Of a DNA stretch of 27,909 bases, positions 19,429-27,909 are shown in pieces. The position numbers and the translations under genes are program-made. Each line of letters starts with the position of its first letter. Position 1 is the first letter of the stretch. A model generated the notes under the pieces. It was not told the origin of the DNA. It did not search any database and saw nothing but the letters and a program-made list of their open reading frames with translations. Origin of the DNA: Seison nebaliae (taxonomy: Eukaryota > Rotifera > Pararotatoria > Seisonacea > Seisonidae); the NCBI GenBank assembly GCA_023231475.1, contig JALJEE010002358.1, forward strand, positions 1 through 27,909. Reading direction: 5' to 3'.

Positions 19429-20919
19429 ATGGACATACAACAGTATCAATTATCTTTATGGGGAGGCAGATGGAACATTTTAAACCGGATGCGAAAACCT
19501 TCTAATAACATGGTTGCTGGTTATTATAATGACAGGCATTTAGGTGTTTGTTCAACCAATGTTTTATTAGGAATGATAATGTCGAGCAAAATATTAATAG
19601 ATATAATTCTATGTAAACATAAATGTTGTGAAGAAAATTTTTATGAACACATGGATAATATTAGGAATTATATTCGAGGACGTACCCTGAAATTACCTCA
19701 ACTTGACATTTGTCCATCTGATGTGCTAATGATGGGCATCAGTTCGACATACAAGAATAAAACCTACAAAGGTCAATATGGAGTGGTCGCAGATTACTGT
19801 ATTACTAAAGCTTTTAGGAAGACTAAGCAGGACATTCGTTTTAGTTTAGACGAGCCATATGATATAATTAAACAGAATGTTTATGCACATAGAAAATCTT
19901 ACTTAAGACTTCAAGTTTTATTGAAGGATTTATTTTCTTTCAAGCACCGTGGATATCAATCGCCTTTTTTTAAATACGTTTATTACGACCAAGTTGCATT
20001 GTTAAATCTAGAAGTAACTTCAAAAAATATTAAATATAACATATTTGAATCCAAGCCGTTCACATATTATTATGCACTTGATATTGGAGAGGACATCATG
20101 AACCTTGTGGCACATAAACTATCAGAGCAGACAATATATCCAAATTTAATTCATTTTACTATTGAAGAGAAACCAAACGTAAGAATACATCCGTTGACTT
20201 TCACCTTATTTGGTAAAATAATTGAGGAAGCCCATCGATATGGTATCGATATTCTATATAAAGCAGCTCCAGAGTTACCGCTTTTTCTTTATAGAGTTTT
20301 GTTTACCGTGCCGAAAATAACTCGCAATGTACAACTTATTCCATTTAAAATAGGGAAAGATATAGAATTTTTTAAATTTATCGCAATTTCCGTAAGATTA
20401 AAGAAGGAGGTTGAGATTAATATGGATAATATTACTAAAATAGATGAAGATAAACCAGAATTACAACATTGCGTTAACAAATTCATTGAAAAGGTCAAAG
20501 AAGCAGTAGAAAATAAGACAGATAAATTTATGGACATGTTGTCTTCTTACATTAATAACCAAACAGTTTTACTTCGTTCCGTATGTAATGCCCTGACTGA
20601 AGGGACATGGGTATATGCCAAGGCAGTGAAAACACGAGGAATGCATACGTTCTCTCTTAGTTTGGTGAATGATAGTTGGTTTCTGATGAACGATCAGCAT
20701 GCTTTTAAAATACAAGATATAGAAATAGTTACAGAAATGTTAGCTAATGAATGTGTTGATGGAATTTTATTGGAAAAAGTTGAGAATTTCATAGAACGGA
20801 ATGATGATTTACAAAATAATTTATCGGCAGACGAGTATCATCATTTAGATTCTCAAGGCGAAGAAACAAGTACTTTAACGCTTAACCGCATTAGGAGATA
20901 CAAATTTCACCATTCATAA
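19429..20919 (+). CDS. Intronless 496-aa protein with ubiquitin-specific-protease-like (C19) boxes
   Basis: A single uninterrupted frame starts at ATG 19429 and stops at 20919. Two regions suggest a diverged USP fold. The first is HLGVCSTNVLLGMIM (residues 37-51), placed like the USP Cys box (NLGNTCYMNSLLQ) with Cys41 as candidate nucleophile. The second is YAKAVKTRGMHTFSLSL followed by WFLMNDQHAFKIQDIEIV (residues 397-434), placed like the His box (GHY.AY...W..FDD..V....), with His406 and Asn421/Asp422 as candidate catalytic residues. In between, PELPLFLYRVLFTVPKI recalls the USP strand before the Lys-Arg motif, but the zinc-binding Cys pairs are missing. Total length is typical of a compact USP. 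Its 3' flank (AATAAA runs near 21053-21064) directly adjoins a fossil Gypsy-type element, so it may be host-derived cargo, a separate gene hit by the insertion, or an unrelated protein. No signal peptide or membrane segment. Confidence 0.5.
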   Translation: MDIQQYQLSLWGGRWNILNRMRKPSNNMVAGYYNDRHLGVCSTNVLLGMIMSSKILIDIILCKHKCCEENFYEHMDNIRNYIRGRTLKLPQLDICPSDVLMMGISSTYKNKTYKGQYGVVADYCITKAFRKTKQDIRFSLDEPYDIIKQNVYAHRKSYLRLQVLLKDLFSFKHRGYQSPFFKYVYYDQVALLNLEVTSKNIKYNIFESKPFTYYYALDIGEDIMNLVAHKLSEQTIYPNLIHFTIEEKPNVRIHPLTFTLFGKIIEEAHRYGIDILYKAAPELPLFLYRVLFTVPKITRNVQLIPFKIGKDIEFFKFIAISVRLKKEVEINMDNITKIDEDKPELQHCVNKFIEKVKEAVENKTDKFMDMLSSYINNQTVLLRSVCNALTEGTWVYAKAVKTRGMHTFSLSLVNDSWFLMNDQHAFKIQDIEIVTEMLANECVDGILLEKVENFIERNDDLQNNLSADEYHHLDSQGEETSTLTLNRIRRYKFHHS

Positions 20920-21109
20920 TAATTATAATTCTTTCTTTTTTTCTTTATCTTTCTGTTATCAACTTTTACGATAGATGAGTGGATTTTCCTGCACCTCTGC
21001 CCAATCTTGTTCCTTTTCTTCTCTTTTTTTTTCTTTTCTCTCTTATTTCAATTAATAAATAAATAATTTCACTTTGATTAATATTTTACCATATTTTTAT
21101 TATTATAGA
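20920..21109. other. 3' flank of the USP-like frame
   Basis: Pyrimidine-rich (T and TC runs) then AATAAATAAATAA at 21053-21064, a plausible polyadenylation signal for the 496-aa frame. Confidence 0.4.
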
Positions 21110-21623
21110 ATAGAATTCCAACCTATTCTGAAGAGGGAAATCGAATGTTATACATGTAGAGAACCTGAGACATTTAACGAACTGTCCACCAATAACTGTC
21201 CAAAAATTTCGGCTATCACAGGTACCAATAACTTAGGAGAAGTTGTTTGTAGATGGAAAATGGACGAAAAGGTTGTCAACTTTTTTGTGGATAATGGTTC
21301 CCCTGTGACACTAATTTCCGCAGGTACTTGGGAGGAATTGGGATTCCCCCAACTGATAAAAGATCCAAAACTCGAACTCAAAATGGCCACAGGAGCGCCC
21401 TTGAAACACATCGGGAGTTGCAAATTGAGAAACGACAACGACGAAATAATGTACCCCAAAATAGTAGAAGAAGTGGGGAGGGATTACATTCGAAAGTTAG
21501 GAATATCTATCGACGAGCATCTATTCGGAATGGAATCTATTGATGATATAATCGATCAAAAAGAAATGCAACGATATCGGAGCGGAGAGTAGTCCCTATG
21601 AGGAAAGCATCGATCAATCTATG

Positions 21624-21678
21624 GTCTAATCATATATGCTATCCCGTGTATTCCCGTCTAATCATATATGCTATCCCG
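21624..21678. repeat. Two tandem copies of a 32-bp unit inside the fossil element
   Basis: gtctaatcatatatgctat followed by cccg occurs at 21624-21646 and again at 21656-21678 (period 32). Related atcatatatg pieces recur to about 21735. The block is unlike the coding parts of the element on either side. Confidence 0.7.
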
Positions 21679-23587
21679 CTTCGCTTGCAAGATCATGCAT
21701 GATGACATATATGCCACCCCGTGTAATCATATATGATTCTTTACATGGGGTTGATCAATCTAGATTTTCGACGATAAAAGGAATAGAATTTCCCTAATCG
21801 AAGAAAGAAATTCAACGAGTGTTGGGTTTCGCTGATAAAATTCGAAAATTCGTCAAAAATTTCGAAGAACTCACATTAGCATTGACAAACAGGACAAAAG
21901 TACAGACATATACGGAACCGACCGAAGAGGAATTAAAAAAATTCCAGAAACTGAAAAAAGAAATTATCGATCACGGAACAATAAATTTTCCCAATTTCAT
22001 TGAAAAGTTTACTCTCAAAACGGATGCATCTGAGTTGTGTATCGGTTCCGTTCTAATGCAAGAACAGAAAGTTGTAGCTTTCATTCTCATATATTAACAA
22101 AAGCGGAAATCAACTATTCTACGATAAGAAAGAATGGAGTTCTGAAATTCGATGAATATTTAGCAGCCAACGAGTTCTTAATTGAAACTGATCACAAACC
22201 GTTGCTGGCAATTAGAGAATTTGCGAACAAAGGAAGTAAAAGACTAGAAAATATGGTCGATTAGACTGAATGAATATGATTTTTAAATATCACATATTCC
22301 TGGAAAAGAAAATCATATTGCCGATACAGTATCTCGCATTAATCGAGTTGATGTTCATGGAATCGACGCAGAGAGAGTATAAGCTCAACGCCATGATGAC
22401 CATTCGAAACTATTAATCCAAGAAATTAGCGGAATGTCAAACGACCGAACAACAGAGCACGAATGTGAGCATGAAGGTGGGATGCTATCACAACATCAAT
22501 GGATATTGTTTTTCCGAAAAAATGGCGAAAAAACGTTATTTGTTCTGAAAAATTTTCGTCAGAGAATAATATTTCTATGTCATTCTACAAAATAAAGTGG
22601 TCATTACGGGATAGAAAGAACCGTTGCGAAAATTAGATGCCATGGTCATTGGAGAGACTTCTCTAATTCAGTAAAAAAATTTATCAAATCGTATCCAGAA
22701 TGTCAAGCCAACAGCAATAAACCCAACAGAAACGAACTGAAGAACATCAACAGTTCATTCCCTAACGAAATATGGACCATCGACTGTCTGGGCCCATTAA
22801 AAAAAACGAGTAAACATAATCAATTTAAATTCTTAATCGTTGATCATTTTTCAAAATATCATATTGCTTATCCTCCCAAAAATATCTGAAGCGGTTCGGT
22901 TTGCGAATGTCTAGAAAATCTATTTGTTAGTTTTGGAAAGACACCAAAAGTCATATTGTCAGATAGAGGAAGCAACTTCACCAGTGGTTATACGGAAAGT
23001 TTTCTAATCGAATCCAAGACAGAACATAAAATGACAACAGCATTCCATCCACAATGCAATGGAATGACGGAACGTATCAACAGAGTTTTAATCAACTAGT
23101 CCCGAAAGAACTGTCACGACGGATAGCAAATGGGACCACTTTCTACAGAATGCATTACGATCATACCGTACCACGGTACAAAGTAGTATGACATTTACGC
23201 CTTTTGAATTAATGTTTGGCCGACATTCCGAAACAAAAAAATTAATTAATCTATGGGAAGTCTTCAATAAAGTATCATCAAATGTAACGAAAAGTAAGGA
23301 GAAACAGAAAATGAATTTTGATCGGGAAAACCAAACGCTGAATCGTAATTTTAGCAAAGGAAATAAAGTATTAGTTTTGAATGATTATCGTAAAGAATTA
23401 GAAAGTCGTTATCACATGGAACCTCGGGAAATAGACTTAGTTATTTCAGATAGACTGTACAAGCTGAAGAATAATTCCAAAACGCTTAACATCTGCAAAC
23501 TTAAAAGATTCCGAGAATCAGAAAATCGACCTATCGAAACATGGAAAGAACCGGTTATCATGATATTGTCGAAGAAGTAACGACCTT

Positions 23588-23830
23588 CATGATTCCATTA
23601 TCTAATAACCCAATCGAAAGATCCAATCCACAATCCATCGAAGAAATTGAGGAAGTAAATCTATCGAATGAAGAGAATCTAGTAGAAGAATTAAGGAGTT
23701 CAACTATTCCATTATCTAATAACTCCGCCGAAAATTCGAATTTACAATCCATTGAAGAAATTGAGAAAGGACACCAATCGAATGAAGAGTATCTAGATAA
23801 TTGAGAGGAAGTCGAAGAAATCGAGGAAAG
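23588..23830 (+). repeat. About 2.5 copies of a roughly 115-120-bp coding repeat, acidic
   Basis: Units share tccattatctaataac, tccatcgaagaaattgag (or its near match) and tcgaatgaagag. Translated, each carries PLSNN, SIEEIE and SNEE. The repeat lies between the integrase C-terminal part and the PHD-finger segment and looks like an expanding acidic linker. Confidence 0.75.
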
Positions 23831-24089
23831 ACACCAATCGAATGAGGAAGATAGTAAAAGACTCACGAAGTTTCAGAATCGAAAATGGTGTTTTTGCCAG
23901 GAACCCGATTACCAAAGCAAAATGGTCAGATGTGATAATCCTAAATGTAAGATATCCCGATTCCATCAGAAGTGTACGTCGTTAAAAGGACAATCGAAGA
24001 GAACCGCTAATTTGGTAATATGGTTCTGCAACGAGTGCAATATAACAACCGCTTCTTAAAAGAAAGGAGACAGGTGTAACGGTGAAGCC

Positions 24090-25051
24090 TTTCATTTAAT
24101 TCCAAACCTCCTTTCGTCGACTAAACGTAGAACGGCGAAATGAAGTCGATTTGTCAAGATTCGTTGAATTAAACGCAATAATGATCAATGAGGAGTTTAA
24201 TCCGGATTGGAAATTGGAACAAGCAAAATGTCCGGTAATTAAGTCAATAAAGATGCAGATGATTGAAGATATAAGAGAGAAGTTTGTTGAAATAGATGGC
24301 ATTCTATACGAGAGAAAGGACGTGGCCGGACGAAGCATAAAAGGTGGCGTAAATGAAGTTCGTCTTGTTGTTCCAAACCACTCAAATCTGATTGAACATG
24401 TCCATAACGATCCCTTCATGGCTCATCGTGGTTATCTAAAAACGATAAACTTTATCAACAACTATTTTTACTCATCAATCATGTCAAAAAGTGTCAAACG
24501 TATCTGTGTTTTTTGTGAGAATTGTCGACTGAACAATGTACACAACAAAAGGACGCGCAAACGAATAGCTAAAGTTAATCATACACACACTTTTGATGAA
24601 GTTCAAATGGATATATTCGGACCAATAATCGAAAGCTCTCGAAGGAACAAATACGTCTTCGTTTTAGTGGATACGTTTTCAAAATTGACAGAACTTTACG
24701 CAATTCCGAACAGCAAAACGTCAACCTTAATCAATTCACTCGTCGATTATATTTCACGCTACGGTATAATGAAACGATTAAATAGCGACACCGGAGGAGA
24801 AGAAACGTCATGATATCGTCCGAAAAAGGGCCGTGAACATATCCGTCAAAAACGAAACAAGTGCAAAACAAATGAGTCAATATAGCGGTAGATACGAAGT
24901 ACAGGTAGTTTTCAAAAATGGTAACTGTCAAATCAAACAAGTTGACCGGCCGTGGAAAATAGAAATCATTCATTCATCGCAATTGATAATTCAACCAAAA
25001 GAACCAGTCGCGAGAACACGTCGAAATACCCGCCGTTGTTCCAGAAGATAG
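24090..25051 (+). mobile_element. Fossil Ty3/Gypsy-type element 2, integrase region
   Basis: A second pol remnant in the same orientation. It contains an HHCC zinc-binding segment (MAHRGYLKTINFI, then CVFCENC, about 24415-24530), the start of an integrase core (FDEVQMDIFGPI and VFVLVDTFSKL, about 24590-24700), and a short C-terminal-like part (to about 25051). It differs in sequence from the integrase of element 1, so it represents another family or subfamily. Broken, with few large pieces left; no LTR pair recognised. Confidence 0.75.
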
Positions 25052-25974
25052 GAAGGAAGTGTAATGAATTCCCCATTTGAATTCATAAGCCGAAGAGGAG
25101 GAACGTGTAAGAAGATTTTAGAACGACTTTGGGGATATAAAAGGAGCAGTTTCTTTTTACGTGATTCATTATTATTCTTTTCTTTATTAACTTTCTGACC
25201 AATAAATTCCAATTCTATCCGATCACATTCATTTAAATATAATGATGACCCGCAACCAATCTAGAACCACAAGCAAGGAATCATTACAATACTACTTTTT
25301 GTATCCTTTTTATAATATTCGAAATATAATATATAATATAATTACGAAATATTCCTTAATATTTAAAAAAATTAACTTAAGTTTAGTTTAATTTAGTTTA
25401 GTTAAATAAAAATAATGGGTTGACTTCATTCTTTTTTAGACAAAATGGGTTAACTTCATTCTTTTTTCGTAAAAATGGGTTAACTCCGTTCTTTAAAAAA
25501 AAGTTAACTCGGTTCTTTTCCTTTATATATGGGTTGGCTGATTTTTATTATATTTGGAGTTGTTGGTGATGGAATGAATCGTTTATCAATAATTTCTCTT
25601 TTATATTTATCAAATATTTTCGAGAATTATTAGTTCATTCAATAATATCAAGTAATCAATAAATTTATTATTTCTCTGAACTTCCATTAATTTATGTTAT
25701 GGTAATATCCAAATTTAGTTGCAGAATAATTACTTAATAAAATATCCTACAGTAGTAATAATTCTGAGACACTGTTGGTTTTCTGTAAGTATTTTATCTG
25801 TTAAAATAAAACATGGTGATTCGAAAATAAATGATGAAGATAACTTTCCTTTATTCCTTTTGATTGATGGACAGTAGAAAATCGAACCGCACGTTGGTAC
25901 CCGTTAAATTTCTTTGAATTTTTCGTTGAATCTTCGAATCACCGAGACGTAACAACAATTATTTAACTTCCCAT
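25052..25974. other. AT-rich stretch without genes between the fossil elements and the LINE
   Basis: Contains AT-rich simple sequence (TTTAG-type units, about 25376-25408) and the 30-bp tandem repeat at 25411-25520. Part may derive from a terminal repeat of element 2, but I found no matching partner. Confidence 0.45.
25411..25520. repeat. 30-bp tandem repeat, about 3.5 copies
   Basis: Units start at 25411, 25441, 25471 and 25501 with core aaaatgggttaacttcattc followed by a T run. The first three keep an exact 30-bp period. An outlying atgggttggctg at 25528 looks like a further partial unit. Confidence 0.85.
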
Positions 25975-27773
25975 TTCTTTACCAGATCCGGACCATTCAA
26001 GCGGGAGGAACCAGGCCGACTAGGTCAGATGGGGCCCCTAGGTATTGTCGACCTATTTGCGACCAATCCCGATCAGATATGATGACAACTGGGCCAAAGT
26101 TGTCATCGATACCCTATAGGTCCTGTTCATCTCGGCAACCGCTCAATGAGATGATGATTGGACTACAACCTACCATCTTTGGGATGACCTAGTGTCGCCA
26201 AGAAGCAACGGTTATCCCACTGTGGTTTCGCCGGATCTGCCCAATAGCAATTTCAATAGTTCCGCCATATGGAAAGAACTTTCCGAGATCAAATCGATGC
26301 TTCGTTCGCTCCTAAATAGGGGCGTAATACATACAACTAAGCACGAAATCGGCTCTCAAACTGATTCGGAAGCGAACGATGTCCGAGATGTCCGAACATA
26401 CTTCCGCTGCTCGCTCGAATATTGCAACAGATACGGAGTCTTCCAAGGTCGACGAAAAATCACGACATCTCAATCAACGTGATCCCTCCCGACGCGCCCC
26501 TCAAAATCGAAAACTGAATACCAAGAAGAGTGTCGTCGTTGCTACTGGCACCCGTTCTGGCTGCTCTTTACTCGGAGCTTCTCCTCGGAAAGACAAACCG
26601 ACCCTCCGGTCTGTCCTGATAACCAATTTCGATCCTAGTACGACGTCAACCGATGTTTCCGCATTCCTCCGCCAATCTAATCTGGATCACGTCAAATTGT
26701 GGCGTATGAAAACCAAAAAGAACGACGACTCTCCGAACACACCGCGTCCATTCATTATCCGTATGTCGGTCGACAATCTTCAGAAATTTCTTAATCCGAA
26801 TCTCAGGCCCGAGCGAATTCATATTCGTCCGTTTTTTTCTCCTCTTCCATCAACCATTTTCTAAAGGAGAGATGTATTGAGTCGGTCGTAAACTCTTCAG
26901 ATGTTTCGATGACGATCCATGCTCCCTCTCTTCCTACAGCATCTTCCTCAGCCTTCGCCAATCCCCCCAGCTCCTCTAGCTTCATCTTCATCCACATCCT
27001 TATGACATAAATTATGACATAATATCCCTCCATCCGAACTTCTTCCCTGTCCCCATCCTCATCGATATTACGTCTAACATCCCAATCGAAGAAACTGTCA
27101 CTTGTTTCCTTCAACTCACACGGACCGTCAAATTTATTTTCGAGTTTACCATTTCTGTTACATCACGAGCTAATCTTCATTCATGAATCCTGGCTCATCT
27201 CTCCATATCCTTACTGGCTCTCATCGGACACTCATCGTCTTATTTCTCTCGTCGCTACGGTCAGTATGTCAGGTCTTGGCAAACCATCAGGAGGCCTCCT
27301 CGTGTTCATTCACGAATCACTAACCGCTACAGACATCTGAGATTTCGGAAAATGTTCCATCTCCTTCGGTATAGAGAACATTATTTTCTATAACGTTTAC
27401 CTGCCAACAGGTGACGTAGGTATCATTTCGTCTTTTTTCGAATGCGTAGTTCATCGTCAACGCGAATACTCGATTCCTTTCATCATCGCTGGTGATTTCA
27501 ACATTGACGCAACTCGTAGGAGTCATCTCCATTATTCTACCAACGCTTCTCTCTCCCATTTTCTATCATCTTCCAATGCTCTCCTGATGGACGCGCAACT
27601 GTTACCAGAAGACTCATACGCCACTGTACACGTGGAAAGACTATCCAGTCTTTCCCACACCACACAATCACCGGAAACAACAGCTGCATTAAGCCGCGCT
27701 AAGAAGGCTTTCCGACACAATGTCCGACGTCTCCGCAGAATCAAATCTACGAATAAATATATAAATAAATAAT
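25975..27773 (+). mobile_element. LINE (APE-endonuclease class) with ORF1 and partial ORF2
   Basis: The stretch is clearly less AT-rich than its flanks. Untranslated leader about 25975-26191. ORF1 starts MSPRSNGYP (26192) with a short coiled-coil-like SEIKSMLRSLLNR; the frame moves near 26380-26480 to a second frame ending at 26864 that carries a basic linker and an RRM-like domain (VLITNFDPSTTSTDV, VKLWRMK, FIIRMSVDNLQKFLNP). ORF2 follows with APE-endonuclease motifs: ELIFIHESWL (about 27167-27195), GLGKPSGGLLVFIHESL (about 27270-27322), NVYLPTGD, and FIIAGDFNID (about 27479-27508). One in-frame stop (27338-27340) and at least one shift break it. After the endonuclease the sequence jumps to a basic ALSRAKKAFRHNVRRLRR segment and ends in an A/T-rich tail near 27750-27773; no reverse transcriptase is present, so this is an internally deleted copy. 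Confidence 0.78.
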
Positions 27774-27909
27774 GAAATCTACTTAATAACTGTAGACGTT
27801 TAGTAATTTACTAATCTTCTTGAATAATTCTGGAAGATTTTTTCCATGAAATTTCCAAATTTTAATAAAATTGTAACAACATCAAAATGTTTTTAAAATA
27901 TAATTTATT

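Larger units (their letters stand above)
21110..24058 (+). mobile_element. Fossil Ty3/Gypsy-type element 1 with acidic repeats and a PHD finger
   Basis: Parts in order: a zinc-knuckle-like and retropepsin-like region (about 21140-21590), an RNase H-type region (about 21820-22260), an integrase-type region with zinc-binding, catalytic-core and C-terminal parts (about 22560-23580), an acidic repeat region (23588-23830), and a PHD-finger segment (about 23860-24058). Order and motifs are those of Ty3/Gypsy pol genes. The element is clearly broken, with several breaks, lacks recognisable LTRs in this window, and appears moderately old (motifs still readable, frames lost). The PHD finger at the C-terminal end is unusual for the family and could have served chromatin targeting. 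Confidence 0.8.

Noticed and set aside
19429-20919. The 496-codon frame as the gag gene of the adjacent Gypsy-type fossil
   Set aside because: No capsid-like or zinc-knuckle region in it, and the knuckle-like Cys cluster lies downstream in the fossil. The Cys and His boxes fit a protease better.
1-27909. tRNA, rRNA or CRISPR features
   Set aside because: No B-box-like GGTTCGA block in a cloverleaf context, no rRNA core motifs, and the short tandem arrays lack the spacer structure of CRISPR.

Overview
The window is nuclear DNA from a compact, AT-rich animal genome. Evidence: protein-coding genes split by very short introns (42-119 bp in my models), the standard genetic code, metazoan families (WDR81, an SLC36-type amino acid transporter, a secreted sushi-like protein), and LINE and Ty3/Gypsy-type remnants. 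A small arthropod such as a mite would fit, but nothing here fixes the phylum. All spliced genes I can model lie on the minus strand.

Layout. 1-416: fragment of a LINE ORF1 (RRM-like), minus strand. 1675-7143: WDR81, six exons. 7144-8711: no intact gene, but a perfect 26-bp palindrome between direct repeats, and a decayed partial duplicate (7764-8165) of a gene lying 4-5 kb further on. 8712-11546: a cluster of three small secreted-protein genes, each with a TATA box 40-62 bp before its ATG. The outer two are paralogous precursors of strongly cationic peptides (signal peptide / acidic propiece / basic peptide, one exon each); the middle one encodes a single sushi-like domain. 11982-13570: a seven-exon gene resembling the C-terminal ubiquitin-like region of USP7 without a visible protease domain. 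14019-15890: a complete eight-exon SLC36-family transporter.

From about 16.8 kb the window is dominated by repeats: a 5'-truncated LINE reverse transcriptase fragment (16800-18060, minus), several short tandem and inverted repeats, an uninterrupted 496-codon intronless frame with USP-like Cys and His boxes (19429-20919, plus), two fossil Ty3/Gypsy-type elements head to tail (21110-24058 and 24090-25051, plus; the first with an acidic repeat region and a PHD finger), a 30-bp tandem repeat, and a LINE with ORF1 and endonuclease (about 25975-27773, plus).

The two most interesting observations are the pair of apparently undescribed cationic-peptide genes (a likely antimicrobial peptide family whose mature region has diverged while the precursor frame is kept), and the 5' splice sites: 20 of 23 modelled introns begin GTT rather than GTA/GTG. 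Both come from reading the sequence; no database search was possible.
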